Below, piece by piece: positions 25,460 through 33,744 of a DNA stretch of 64,000 nucleotides. The notes beneath the pieces were generated by a model. It ran no database searches, was not told the DNA's origin, and saw nothing but the letters and a program-made list of their open reading frames with translations. The first letter of the stretch is position 1. Each line of letters starts with the position of its first letter. The stretch is taken from assembly GCF_019091135.1 (NCBI RefSeq), contig NZ_JAGXJW010000007.1, positions 62,001-126,000 of the forward strand, written 5' to 3'. This DNA comes from Cohnella sp. GbtcB17 (GTDB lineage: Bacteria; Bacillota; Bacilli; Paenibacillales; Paenibacillaceae). A program made the position numbers and the translations under genes.

Positions 25460-26670
25460 GCGGACTGCGTCCGTGCTTCGCGGACATGCATGTGCATATC
25501 GGCAGCAGCGGAGACGGGCGTCCGGTGAAAATCAGCGCGAGCCGGGGCCTTACGTTCCAGGCGATTGCGGAGGAAGCGTCCGAGCGGAAAGGGATCGCGC
25601 TGCTCGGCGTCATCGACTGCCATTCGCCTGCGGTACAGGCCGATATCGGTCGTCTGCTCGATACAGGCGAGATGTCGGAGGTGCAGGGTGGCGGCATTCG
25701 TTATCGGGACACGGTCATCGTGCCCGGGGCGGAGATCGAAGTTCGCGAGCCGGGCTGGGGCGGCGGCCCCTATCACGTGCTCGCTTACTTGCCGTCGCTG
25801 GCCGCTATGAAGGAATGGACGGCCTGGATGTCTCCGCGGATGAAAAACGTAGCGCTAAGCTCGCAGCGCATCCGCGCGACGGGCCGCGAACTGCAGCAGG
25901 AGCTGCTCGACCGGGGCGGCTTGCTTGTGCCCGCCCACGTTTTTACGCCGCACCGCGGACTGCTCGGCTGTTCGGCGGATCGGCTGTCCGACCGGCTCGA
26001 TCCGGACGGCATCGCGGCGGTCGAGCTCGGCCTCAGCGCGGACAGCGCGATGGCCGGCCGACTGTCGCAGCTCGACCGCTACCCGGTGCTAACGAATTCC
26101 GATGCCCATTCGACGGGGATGATCGGCCGCGAATGCAACGAGCTGCTCCTCGGCGAGCCTTCGTTCGCCGAGTTCGCTTTGGCGCTGCGCGGGCAAGACG
26201 GCCGGCGGGTGACCGCGAACCTCGGGCTGCATCCGAAGCTGGGCAAATATCATGCCAGCTATTGTCCTTCCTGCCGCTCCCCATTGCCGGACGGCGAAGC
26301 CGGCGCCGTCTGCCCGGCCTGCGGCAGTGCGCGCCTCGTGACCGGCGTCGACGCGCGAATTTCCCGGCTGGCGGACCGGGATGAGCCCTTTTGGCCCGCG
26401 GGCAGGCCGCCATACCGGCATCAGGTGCCGCTTCACTTTTTTCCGGGCGTCGGGCCGAAGATGAGGGAGCGGCTGCTCCGCGAGGTTGGCACGGAGATGG
26501 ACGTCCTGCACCGGATCGACAGGGAACGGATCGCGGCCGCGGCGGGCGATCGGATCGCGGAGGCGATCCTGGACGCGCGCGCCGGGCGGCTGGAGCTGAC
26601 CGCGGGAAGTGGAGGAACTTACGGCCGCATCGGCGGCCGCGAGAAGACGCGCACGGACGATCGCGCATAA
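25456..26670 (+). CDS. yqxK: Endonuclease Q-like PHP-domain protein (YqxK type)
   Basis: The 404-residue protein has an N-terminal PHP phosphoesterase domain: FADMHVHIG, GVIDCHSP, PGAEIEV, PAHVFTPH and TNSDAHS supply the metal ligands. A zinc ribbon follows (CPSCRSPL ... CPACG, about residues 273-295). The C-terminal region includes HFFPGVGPKMRERLL, a helix-hairpin-helix-like segment. This order matches endonuclease Q, which in archaea and some bacilli cuts beside deaminated bases. Activity here is inference. GTG 25456 overlaps the nudF stop. Confidence 0.78.
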   Translation: MSGLRPCFADMHVHIGSSGDGRPVKISASRGLTFQAIAEEASERKGIALLGVIDCHSPAVQADIGRLLDTGEMSEVQGGGIRYRDTVIVPGAEIEVREPGWGGGPYHVLAYLPSLAAMKEWTAWMSPRMKNVALSSQRIRATGRELQQELLDRGGLLVPAHVFTPHRGLLGCSADRLSDRLDPDGIAAVELGLSADSAMAGRLSQLDRYPVLTNSDAHSTGMIGRECNELLLGEPSFAEFALALRGQDGRRVTANLGLHPKLGKYHASYCPSCRSPLPDGEAGAVCPACGSARLVTGVDARISRLADRDEPFWPAGRPPYRHQVPLHFFPGVGPKMRERLLREVGTEMDVLHRIDRERIAAAAGDRIAEAILDARAGRLELTAGSGGTYGRIGGREKTRTDDRA

Positions 26671-26735
26671 CGGCATCGATCGCGGCATACGTATAGGCGT
26701 TGGAACAAGCCTGTGCGGCGGGAGGCGATCGGCCG

Positions 26736-27356
26736 ATGAAGCGCGGCAAGTTGGGGAAGCCGCTTGGCGGCAAGCTGAACCTTTATTTGTTCGTCGGCGT
26801 CCTGATCGCCGTCGGGGCGGTATTCGGGGCGCTCGTCGTGAACGCGCTGTCGCTCGAGCAGCAGCAGAGCCTGTCGGACGAGCTCGGCGCCTATCTCGGC
26901 GGGACGGCTGCCGGCGCCGAAGCGCCGATCGACGTGTTTCGCGATCGTCTCTTTTTTCATTTGAAATGGCTGGGTCTGATCTGGATTCTGGGCATTTCCG
27001 TCGTGGGCAGCCCCTTCGTGCTGGCGCTGGATTTTTTAAAGGGCGTACTGATCGGCTTCGCGGTCGGTTTGACCGTGCGTCACCTGGCGTGGAAGGGCGT
27101 GGCCGTGTCGCTTGCCGTCGTTGCGCCTCAAAATTTGGTTATCGTGCCCGCGCTTGCGATCGCGAGCGTGTCCGCGATCCGGTTCGCCTATTATGTCGGA
27201 CGCGAGCGCCTCTTTCTCGGCAGAGGCCAGCTGCTGCCGCCTTTGGCATCGCACACGGGCACGTCCGCCGCGCTTTTTATCGTGCTCGGCATCGCGGCGA
27301 TGTGGGAGGCGTTTGTCGTGCCTCACCTCGTAGCTGGCCTGTCCGGCTGGCTGTGA
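26736..27356 (+). CDS. spoIIM: Stage II sporulation protein M
   Basis: The 206-residue integral membrane protein has five hydrophobic segments, starting LNLYLFVGVLIAVGAVFGAL. The RHLAWKGVAVSLAVVAPQNL stretch is typical of SpoIIM/DUF95. With SpoIID and SpoIIP (not in the window) it drives septal peptidoglycan removal and engulfment. ATG 26736 has GGGAGG 10 nt upstream, and an earlier TTG is not supported. It lies before fur, as in Bacillus. Confidence 0.9.
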   Translation: MKRGKLGKPLGGKLNLYLFVGVLIAVGAVFGALVVNALSLEQQQSLSDELGAYLGGTAAGAEAPIDVFRDRLFFHLKWLGLIWILGISVVGSPFVLALDFLKGVLIGFAVGLTVRHLAWKGVAVSLAVVAPQNLVIVPALAIASVSAIRFAYYVGRERLFLGRGQLLPPLASHTGTSAALFIVLGIAAMWEAFVVPHLVAGLSGWL

Positions 27357-27426
27357 CGTTTTCCGTGAAGCTGAGTTTCCCGATTCCGGAATTTGCCGAA
27401 TCCCGGCATTTGCCGACGATGCGGGT

Positions 27427-27456
27427 TTGACTTCCTGAAGAGGCTCCCCCTATAAT
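27427..27456 (+). promoter_or_regulatory. Promoter of fur
   Basis: TTGACT (27427-27432) and a perfect TATAAT (27451-27456) with an 18-base spacer lie 36 nt before the fur start. Confidence 0.75.
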
Positions 27457-27492
27457 GAAATCAAGTGTGTTTTGGGGCGGAGGGGGAAGGAC

Positions 27493-27981
27493 ATGGAAGC
27501 CCGTATTGACAAAGTGAAGCAGCAGCTGCAATCGCAGGGCTACAAGCTGACCCCGCAGCGGGAGGCTACGGTCCGGGTACTTTTGGAGAACGAAGAGGAC
27601 CACCTGAGCGCCGAAGACGTATTTATGCTCGTGAAGGACAAGGCGCCGGAGATCGGCCTCGCCACCGTGTACCGAACGCTCGAACTGCTCAGCGAGATGC
27701 ATATCGTCGAGAAGATGAATTTCGGGGACGGCGTCGCGCGATACGATCTTCGCACCGATTCGAACAAGCACCATCACCATCATTTAATCTGCGTGCAGTG
27801 CGGGACGATGACCGAGATTCTGGAGGACTGGCTGACGCCGCTCGAAGAACGGCTGGAGCGCGAATACGGCTTCAACGTGCTGGATCACCGTCTCGACTTC
27901 CAGGGCATTTGCGCCAAGTGCCAAGCGAAGAACGAAGCGGCGACGAAGAGCGCCGAAGAAGCGGCAGCCTCCGGCATTTGA
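27493..27981 (+). CDS. fur: Ferric uptake regulator family protein (Fur)
   Basis: The 162-residue metalloregulator has a winged helix with LTPQREATVRVL and IGLATVYRTLELL. The His-rich metal site HHHHHLICVQCG follows, and a second CxxC (ICAKC) lies near the end; the two CxxC pairs hold structural zinc. Gene order (spoIIM-fur-yqzK-xerD in Bacillus) argues for Fur rather than PerR or Zur. ATG 27493 is preceded by GGAGGGGGAAGG. Confidence 0.88.
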   Translation: MEARIDKVKQQLQSQGYKLTPQREATVRVLLENEEDHLSAEDVFMLVKDKAPEIGLATVYRTLELLSEMHIVEKMNFGDGVARYDLRTDSNKHHHHHLICVQCGTMTEILEDWLTPLEERLEREYGFNVLDHRLDFQGICAKCQAKNEAATKSAEEAAASGI

Positions 27982-28004
27982 CGAATAGAGCGTTTATGAC
28001 CGTA

Positions 28005-28046
28005 TAAAAAGAGCAAAGCCCCGGCAGGCCACTGCCGGGGCTTTGC
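28005..28046 (-). terminator. Terminator of the minus-strand glutathione peroxidase gene
   Basis: GCAAAGCCCCGGCA (28013-28026) pairs perfectly with TGCCGGGGCTTTGC (28033-28046). On the minus strand a T run follows; it may also stop fur transcripts. Confidence 0.8.
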
Positions 28047-28047
28047 G

Positions 28048-28080
28048 GCGTCATGGGCGTCATGGGCGTCATGGGCGTCG
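28048..28080. repeat. Short 9-bp tandem repeat
   Basis: GGCGTCATG is repeated about three times, with a fourth decayed copy, between the terminator hairpin and the end of the glutathione peroxidase gene. It is a simple-sequence repeat with slippage potential and no coding role. Confidence 0.8.
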
Positions 28081-28094
28081 GGGCGTCGGCAGAT

Positions 28095-28571
28095 TCAGAG
28101 CAGGTCGCGGATGCGGCCTTCGATTTTCTCGGGCGTATCCGTCGGCGCGTAGCGCTTCACAACCTTGCCGTCGCGTCCGATGTGGAACTTGGTGAAGTTC
28201 CATTTGATTTTTCTCGTGCCAAGCAATCCCGGCGCTTCGCGGGTCAAGTGCTTGAATAGCGGGTGCGCATCCTTGCCCTTGACGTCGATCTTGGCATAGA
28301 GCGGGAAGTTGACGCCGTGGTTCAACTCGCATGCCTCCGCGATCGCTTCGCCGTCGAGCGGCTCCTGGTTCGCGAATTGATTGCTCGGGAATCCGAGCAC
28401 GGCGAAGCCCTCGTCCTTATATTTGTCGTACAGCTTCTGGAGGCCCTTGAACTGAGGCGCAAAGCCGCACTTGGTCGCCGTATTCACGATCAGCAGCACC
28501 TGGCCTTTGTATTCGGACAGCGGATGTACGGCTCCGCGGGCATCGGACACTTCAATATCGTAGATCGACAA
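28095..28571 (-). CDS. bsaA: Glutathione peroxidase-family thiol peroxidase (first copy)
   Basis: The 158-residue thioredoxin-fold peroxidase has the catalytic motif TKCGFAPQ with Cys at about residue 36 in place of selenocysteine. GFPSNQFANQEP supplies the Gln of the active site, and WNFTKFHIGRDG supplies Trp and Asn. Such Cys enzymes in Firmicutes usually use thioredoxin or bacillithiol. The TTG start has GGAGGAAT upstream. The gene is divergent from ohrR with a shared operator region, suggesting induction by organic peroxides. A second paralog follows ohrR. Confidence 0.9.
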   Translation of the reverse strand: MSIYDIEVSDARGAVHPLSEYKGQVLLIVNTATKCGFAPQFKGLQKLYDKYKDEGFAVLGFPSNQFANQEPLDGEAIAEACELNHGVNFPLYAKIDVKGKDAHPLFKHLTREAPGLLGTRKIKWNFTKFHIGRDGKVVKRYAPTDTPEKIEGRIRDLL

Positions 28572-28684
28572 TGGAATTCCTCCTCTGTTTGATTTCGCTT
28601 TGTTGCAATGTGCGTTGTTTTAATCGGTTTGAATTGTTTTAATCGTTGTTAATTGCTTAAAACGTTTGAATTGCTTTAATCTCG

Positions 28685-28721
28685 TCAAATTAAATTGTAT
28701 GCAATTAAAATAAAAAGTCAA
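28685..28721 (-). promoter_or_regulatory. Promoter of bsaA with overlapping OhrR-type box
   Basis: On the minus strand TTGACT (28721-28716), a 16-base spacer and TACAAT (28699-28694) form a promoter. The box TCAAATTAAATTGTA (28685-28699) matches 13 of 15 positions of the OhrR operator I remember from Bacillus, TACAATTAAATTGTA, and covers the -10. Confidence 0.7.
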
Positions 28722-28725
28722 GCGT

Positions 28726-28788
28726 TTGACACCGAAGTTCGGGACATTTAATATTGGATTTGATTCGATTGCAGGCAATTTAATTGTG
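28726..28788 (+). promoter_or_regulatory. Promoter of ohrR with a second OhrR-type box
   Basis: TTGACA (28726-28731), 17 bases and TAATAT (28749-28754) form the plus-strand promoter. GGCAATTTAATTGTG (28774-28788) contains the perfect palindrome CAATT-T-AATTG just past the expected start of transcription. Confidence 0.65.
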
Positions 28789-28842
28789 TATGCCATGAGC
28801 GTGCAATAGATGCGCGGCTGCACAGAGAGGAGAGGAGGTTCC

Positions 28843-29304
28843 ATGTCTTCCGAAGAAGTGTTGAAGCTGGAAAATCAAACTTGTTTTGCCGTCTATGCCT
28901 GCGCCAAGGAGATTACGAGGCTGTATCAGCCCGTGCTCAAGGAGCTGGGCTTGACCTATACGCAGTACATCGCGATGCTCGCGCTGTGGGAGCGGGACGC
29001 CGTCAGCGTGAAGGAGCTTGGCGAGCGGCTGTACCTCGATTCGGGCACGCTGACGCCGCTTCTTAAGAAGCTGGAGGCGCAGGGTCTGCTCACCCGCGCG
29101 CGGGATGCCGGCGACGAACGTCAGCTGCTGATCCGTTTGTCGGCGGCGGGCAAGGCGCTGAGGGAGAAGGCGCTTGAGGTGCCGGAAAAGGTGTTTTGCC
29201 AGTCGGGCGTGAACGTCGAGATGATGCTTAAAATACGCAGTCAAATGGGCGAGTTGATGACCGCGCTGCAGCCGGTCGCGGCCGCCGATCAGAGAGGGGA
29301 ATAA
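28843..29304 (+). CDS. ohrR: MarR-family peroxide sensor, OhrR-like
   Basis: The 153-residue winged-helix repressor is of the MarR family. Near the N terminus LENQTCFAVYACAK holds the conserved sensing Cys of OhrR (Cys16). The DNA-binding part has SVKELGERLYLDSGTLTPLL then KKLEAQGLL, and the wing RARDAGDERQLLI carries the Asp-x-Arg. ATG 28843 follows AGAGGAGG. Oxidation of the Cys by organic peroxide would release DNA. The flanking genes are glutathione peroxidases rather than the usual ohr. Confidence 0.88.
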   Translation: MSSEEVLKLENQTCFAVYACAKEITRLYQPVLKELGLTYTQYIAMLALWERDAVSVKELGERLYLDSGTLTPLLKKLEAQGLLTRARDAGDERQLLIRLSAAGKALREKALEVPEKVFCQSGVNVEMMLKIRSQMGELMTALQPVAAADQRGE

Positions 29305-29307
29305 ACC

Positions 29308-29772
29308 ATGTCCGTTTACGAATTCAAGGCGCCTTCCATCCGGGGCGAGCAAGTCGATCTGTCCGAGTATCAGGACAAAGTGCTCATCATCGCCAACACC
29401 GCGAGCAAATGCGCCCTGACGCCGCAATACGAAGGCCTTCAGGCGCTATATGAGAAGTATGGAGACCAAGGCCTGGTCGTCCTGGGCTTCCCTTGCAATC
29501 AATTCGCGGAGCAGGAGCCGGGTACGGAAGCCGAGGTCGAGAGCTTTTGCAAGCTGAATTACGGCGTGACGTTCCCGTTGTTCGCCAAGGCCGACGTGAA
29601 CGGCGACCATGCTTTGCCGCTGTTTAAGTATTTGAAAAGCGAGACCGGCGGCGCCGATATCGCGTGGAACTTCACGAAGTTCGTCATCGACCGCGAAGGC
29701 CGCGTCGCGAAGCGCTTCGAGCCGAAGGAAACGCCGGAGACGATGGCCGCGGACATCGAAGCGCTGCTTTAA
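29308..29772 (+). CDS. Glutathione peroxidase-family thiol peroxidase (second copy)
   Basis: The 154-residue paralog of the minus-strand copy has the motif NTASKCALTPQ with the peroxidatic Cys, GFPCNQFAEQEP with the active-site Gln and an extra Cys, and WNFTKFVIDREG. The Cys within GFPCNQ is absent from the other copy and could be a resolving thiol. The ATG is 3 nt after the ohrR stop, with AGAGAGGGG at the end of ohrR, so the regulator and enzyme are made together. Confidence 0.9.
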   Translation: MSVYEFKAPSIRGEQVDLSEYQDKVLIIANTASKCALTPQYEGLQALYEKYGDQGLVVLGFPCNQFAEQEPGTEAEVESFCKLNYGVTFPLFAKADVNGDHALPLFKYLKSETGGADIAWNFTKFVIDREGRVAKRFEPKETPETMAADIEALL

Positions 29773-29796
29773 ACCGGCCGACCGTCGCCGAACACC

Positions 29797-29835
29797 AAAA
29801 ATCCCCTCGCCGCGAACGAAGGCGGGGGGATTTTT
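29797..29835 (+). terminator. Terminator after the second glutathione peroxidase gene
   Basis: AAAAATCCCC...CGCC pairs with GGCG..GGGGATTTTT. The A- and T-runs on both arms make it bidirectional, serving the convergent subtilase gene too. Confidence 0.85.
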
Positions 29836-29892
29836 GCGCCTGAGGGCCGGCAGCCGGCCCTTAAGCGGCGCGCGTCGAAGCGCCCGCCGCGC

Positions 29893-31110
29893 CTACGGAC
29901 GGCGAGGCCGGCCGCGCTTGCCGCGCGCGACGCTTCCGCCGCCGGCGCGACCCGCATGCTTGGCGCCGAGTGCGGCAGCGGCGGGCGCCACCTGCAGCAG
30001 GCCGGCGCCGACCGCCTTGCGACCGCCGGGCAGCGGCTTGGCGGCCGCGACGAGCTTGCGCGCGATGCACGCTGCCGGCGCGCGGCGCGCCAAAGCGCGG
30101 AGCAGCGCCGCCCCGCCAGCGGCATGCGGCGACGACATGGAGGTGCCGCTCATGCGCACGTAGCCGCCGCCCGGCGCGGTCGACAGGATGTTGACGCCGG
30201 GAGCAGCCAGCGCGATCCCTTTTCCGCGGCTCGAGAACGACGCGACGCGGTTGCCCCTGGTCGTGGCGGCGATGCCGAGCACGCCCGGATATCTGGCCGG
30301 CGCATCGATGCGCGCATTGTCAGGACCGTCGTTGCCGACGGATGCGGTCATGACGATGCCCTTGCGCCTCGCGCGGGCGACGGCTTCGCGCAGCACCCGG
30401 CTATCCCCCGCCAAGCCGAAGCTCATATTGATGACGTCCATGCGGTTTTTGACGCACCAATCGATGCCTTCGGCGATGTCGGAGACGAAGCCGACGCCGA
30501 ATTGGTCGAGCGCTTTGACCGCGTACAGCTTAACCCTCGGGGCTGCGCCGTAAATCCGCTTGCGCCCGGTCGCCGCGGCGATGCCTGCGACATGGGTGCC
30601 GTGTCCGTTGTCGTCCTTGAACGATCCGCCGTCGATCGTGTTGATGCCTCCGGTGACCTTGAGGTCGGCGTTCGGACCGATTCCGGTATCGACGACGGCG
30701 AGTCTTGCGCATGCGCCTTTCGTCCGCCTCCAGACCGGAGGCGCCTCGATGCGGGCGATGTTCCACGGAATTTTGGCGGGATCGATTCGGCATTTGCCTA
30801 TTGGGCGCGCTGCTCGGCCTCGACCGGAACGAGCCGCCCGGACATGCGCCTTTACGAGCCGGTCTTTCTCGATATAGGCGACGCCGGGATGGCGTTTTAA
30901 GGCGGTCCAGTCGACGCCCCTCGGCGCTTCGCAGCCGATTAGGCGGCAGCGCCGCACGGTTTTGACCGGGCGGATGCCCGCCGCTTTCAGATGCTTGATG
31001 CAGGCGTCGTAGCCCTTCTTGTTTTTGAGCACGATGACGCTTCTTGTCGTCCGCCTCGCCTTGCCCCCTGCCTTCCATTGCCGGACAAGCTTGCGAATCG
31101 CCTCTTTCAT
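29893..31110 (-). CDS. Subtilisin-family (S8) serine peptidase without a signal peptide
   Basis: The 405-residue peptidase has a complete triad: Asp141 (VVDTGIG), His170 (NGHGTHVAG) and Ser324 (GTSMSSPHAAG), with oxyanion Asn260 (SVGND). Residues about 22-90 resemble an I9-type propeptide (SVIVLKNKKGYDACIKHLKA). No signal peptide or membrane helix is visible: the N terminus is basic and amphipathic. The C-terminal ~60 residues are rich in Ala, Gly, Arg and Lys. The ATG has GGGGAGG upstream. It interrupts the fur-yqzK-xerD order of Bacillus, so it is probably an insertion. Cytoplasmic or spore-associated action is possible. Confidence 0.88.
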   Translation of the reverse strand: MKEAIRKLVRQWKAGGKARRTTRSVIVLKNKKGYDACIKHLKAAGIRPVKTVRRCRLIGCEAPRGVDWTALKRHPGVAYIEKDRLVKAHVRAARSGRGRAARPIGKCRIDPAKIPWNIARIEAPPVWRRTKGACARLAVVDTGIGPNADLKVTGGINTIDGGSFKDDNGHGTHVAGIAAATGRKRIYGAAPRVKLYAVKALDQFGVGFVSDIAEGIDWCVKNRMDVINMSFGLAGDSRVLREAVARARRKGIVMTASVGNDGPDNARIDAPARYPGVLGIAATTRGNRVASFSSRGKGIALAAPGVNILSTAPGGGYVRMSGTSMSSPHAAGGAALLRALARRAPAACIARKLVAAAKPLPGGRKAVGAGLLQVAPAAAALGAKHAGRAGGGSVARGKRGRPRRP

Positions 31111-31277
31111 GACATTCGCCTCCCCGGTGCGGCATCGCCGCCATTATCGTACGCGAGCAGTTTACGGCCGAGGGGGGCGATTGGTGCCGCGTCCGGGTCG
31201 TTGGCCCGGGCATGATCTGCCCTGCGCGCACATACGGTGATTGTAGAAAGGGACGAGCGAGTCGAGGAGGAAGACGC

Positions 31278-31511
31278 ATGGATCGATCGATCGGAAAATG
31301 GTGGGACCGTCTGCAATTTACGCTTCTGTTTTTGTCGCTCACCGTGGTTGCCCACTACGCGTACGGCTGGCTGCAAACCGCGTTATCGCCGCTGGACCCT
31401 TATCGCGTGCCCGAGGGACGCGCCGAAAAGGTATTCGGCGCCGACGGCTCGAACGCAGGGCCCTCTTCCCAGGCGGACCGGCTTCGACTGTTTTACTGGC
31501 TCGGCGAATAG
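31278..31511 (+). CDS. yqzK: DUF4227 small membrane protein YqzK
   Basis: The 77-residue protein has one hydrophobic helix (FTLLFLSLTVVAHYAYGWL, about residues 14-32) preceded by WWDRLQ. A polar tail follows with LDPYRVPEGRAEKVF and ends RLRLFYWLGE. Size, pattern and position between fur and xerD match YqzK/DUF4227. The function is not known. ATG 31278 follows GAGGAGG; the upstream open frame is not part of the gene. Confidence 0.85.
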   Translation: MDRSIGKWWDRLQFTLLFLSLTVVAHYAYGWLQTALSPLDPYRVPEGRAEKVFGADGSNAGPSSQADRLRLFYWLGE

Positions 31512-31585
31512 CCCTCGGGGAGGAATCGGGGCCGCTTGCGTGGAATTAACCGGTAAAGGCAAACGAGGAAGGAATATACGACCCC

Positions 31586-32506
31586 ATGAACCAGGACATC
31601 CAACCGTTTCTGTCTTATCTGAAGTCGACGAGGCATCTGGCCGCCAACTCGCTGGACGGGTACCGGCGGGACCTGGAGGATCTTGCGCGCGAGCTGCAGG
31701 CGCATCACGATATCGTTCGGACGGCGGACATCAAACCCTTTCACCTGTCGTCTTATATGAACAGGCTGAAGGAGCAGGGGCGAACGAACGCCACCATTTC
31801 GCGCAGGATCGTCTCCTTCAAGGCCTTTTTTCAGTTTGCGCTCGAGACCGGCCTGACGGCGGCCAATCCCGTGCTGCGGCTCTCCGCGCCCAAAGCCGAG
31901 CGCAGACATCCGCGCGCGCTGTCTTTATCCGACGTAGAACGGCTGCTGGAGGCACCGGATCTCGGAGACGAGGCGGGCATAAGGGACAGGGCCATGCTGG
32001 AGACGCTATACGCGACGGGGATGCGCGTCACCGAGCTGACGAACCTGAACGTTGCGGACGTGCGTACGGATCTTCGTCTTTTGGCCTGCCGCGGAACGGG
32101 CGGACGCGAACGAATGATCCCGATCAGTTCCATGTGTCGCGATTGGATGCTAAAATACTTGCAGGAAGCCAGGCCGAAGCTGCTGCGCGACGGAGCGGTT
32201 GAAAATGCTTTGTTTATCAACCATCTGGGCGGCCGGATGACCAGGCAAGGCTTCTGGAAGCTCATCAAGAAACATGCGGCATCGGCCGGCGTCAGCACCG
32301 AGGTTACGCCGCATACGCTAAGACACTCGTTCGCCTACCATCTCGTCGACAACGGCGCCGACCTTCGCTCGGTTCAAGAGATGCTCGGGCACGCCGATCT
32401 CACGGCGACGCAGGTGTACCAGCCTTCCAGCAAGGCCAAGCTTAGAGACGTATATGACAGCTTTCACCCCCGCGATCGCGGCGGGCGGAGCGAAGCAGAA
32501 GAGTGA
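31586..32506 (+). CDS. xerD: Tyrosine recombinase XerD with a changed active-site lysine
   Basis: The 306-residue site-specific recombinase, with XerC, resolves chromosome dimers at dif. The N-terminal SAM-like core-binding domain spans about residues 1-90. Catalytic residues are Arg147 (TGMRVTEL), His243 and Arg246 (HTLRHSF), His269 (LGHADL) and Tyr278 (TQVYQP). These lie one position before their E. coli XerD counterparts throughout. At the lysine position (GKGxKER in the family) this protein has GTGGRER, i.e. Thr171. The position in the operon matches Bacillus ripX. No frameshift is seen. Confidence 0.9.
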   Translation: MNQDIQPFLSYLKSTRHLAANSLDGYRRDLEDLARELQAHHDIVRTADIKPFHLSSYMNRLKEQGRTNATISRRIVSFKAFFQFALETGLTAANPVLRLSAPKAERRHPRALSLSDVERLLEAPDLGDEAGIRDRAMLETLYATGMRVTELTNLNVADVRTDLRLLACRGTGGRERMIPISSMCRDWMLKYLQEARPKLLRDGAVENALFINHLGGRMTRQGFWKLIKKHAASAGVSTEVTPHTLRHSFAYHLVDNGADLRSVQEMLGHADLTATQVYQPSSKAKLRDVYDSFHPRDRGGRSEAEE

Positions 32507-32537
32507 GCGATTCACGGATACGAGGGAGGACGACAGC

Positions 32538-33713
32538 ATGCCGTTTAAAAGAATAGCCGTCATCGTGCTCGACAGCGTCGGCATCGGCGAGCTTCCCGAC
32601 GCAGCAGAATACGGGGACGCGGGCGCCCATACGTTGGGGCATATCGCATCGGGACCGACGGGCCTGGCGCTGCCGAATATGAGGCGGCTCGGCCTCGGCA
32701 ACATCGCCCGATTGGACGATTGGCAGCCGGATGAAGCCCCGACGGCATACTTCGGCAAGATGGCGGAGGTGTCGGTCGGCAAAGATACGATGACGGGGCA
32801 TTGGGAGCTGATGGGACTCAAGGTGGACAAGCCGTTTAGGACATTTCCGAACGGGTTTCCGCGAGGGCTGATCGAAGCGTTCGAGAAGGAGACGGGACGC
32901 AGCGTCATCGGCAACAAACCCGCATCGGGCACTGAAATTTTGGACGAGCTCGGCGCAGAGCAAATGCGCAGCGGATCTTGGATCGTGTATACGTCCGCGG
33001 ACAGCGTATTTCAGATCGCCGCGCATGAGGACGTCATCCCGCTCGAAGAGCTGTACGAAGCCTGCCGCATTGCCCGTCGGCTGACCAACAAGGACGAATA
33101 TTCCGTCGGCCGGGTCATCGCCAGGCCCTTCGTCGGCAAGCCGGGCAGCTTCCAGCGCACGTCGAACCGGCACGATTATGCCGTCAAGCCTCCGGAGCCG
33201 ACCGTGCTGAGCGCACTCAAGAAGGCGGGCAAGCAAGTGATTGCCGTCGGCAAGATCAACGATATTTTTTGCGGCGAAGGCATCACCAAGGCGATTCCGA
33301 CGAAAAGCAATGGGGACGGCGTGGATACGACGATCCGCCAGCTGGAAAGCTCTTTCGAAGGCTTGCTGTTCACGAATCTGGTCGATTTCGATTCCTTGTA
33401 CGGACACCGACGCGACGTGGACGGCTACGCCCGCGCGCTCGAAGCCTTCGACGAAGCCCTTCCCGGGCTGCTAGAGCGGCTTGGACCCGACGATCTGCTC
33501 GTTATTACGGCAGACCATGGCAACGATCCCGTTCATGCTGGAACCGACCATACGCGAGAGTACGTACCGATTCTGGCGTACGGTCCTTCGCTGCAAAAGC
33601 CCGGCGATTTGGGCACCCTTGCGACCTACGCCGATCTGGCGGCCACGATCGCCGACAATTTCGGCGTGCCGAAGACGGCGCACGGGACGAGCTTTCTCTA
33701 CAAGCTGATTTAA
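32538..33713 (+). CDS. deoB: Phosphopentomutase
   Basis: The 391-residue alkaline-phosphatase-superfamily mutase converts (deoxy)ribose 1-phosphate to the 5-phosphate. The N-terminal metal site [15 protein letters not shown], the active-site Thr region KDTMTGHWE and the C-terminal TADHGNDP are visible. ATG 32538 follows GAGGGAGGA; the upstream open frame overlaps xerD without a binding site. It is grouped with two nucleoside phosphorylases whose products it uses. Confidence 0.93.
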   Translation: MPFKRIAVIVLDSVGIGELPDAAEYGDAGAHTLGHIASGPTGLALPNMRRLGLGNIARLDDWQPDEAPTAYFGKMAEVSVGKDTMTGHWELMGLKVDKPFRTFPNGFPRGLIEAFEKETGRSVIGNKPASGTEILDELGAEQMRSGSWIVYTSADSVFQIAAHEDVIPLEELYEACRIARRLTNKDEYSVGRVIARPFVGKPGSFQRTSNRHDYAVKPPEPTVLSALKKAGKQVIAVGKINDIFCGEGITKAIPTKSNGDGVDTTIRQLESSFEGLLFTNLVDFDSLYGHRRDVDGYARALEAFDEALPGLLERLGPDDLLVITADHGNDPVHAGTDHTREYVPILAYGPSLQKPGDLGTLATYADLAATIADNFGVPKTAHGTSFLYKLI

Positions 33714-33744
33714 TAAACCTACGGGCAAAAAAGGAGCTATTCCA

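Noticed and set aside
29308..29772. Selenocysteine glutathione peroxidase
   Set aside because: The catalytic codon is TGC (Cys), not TGA.
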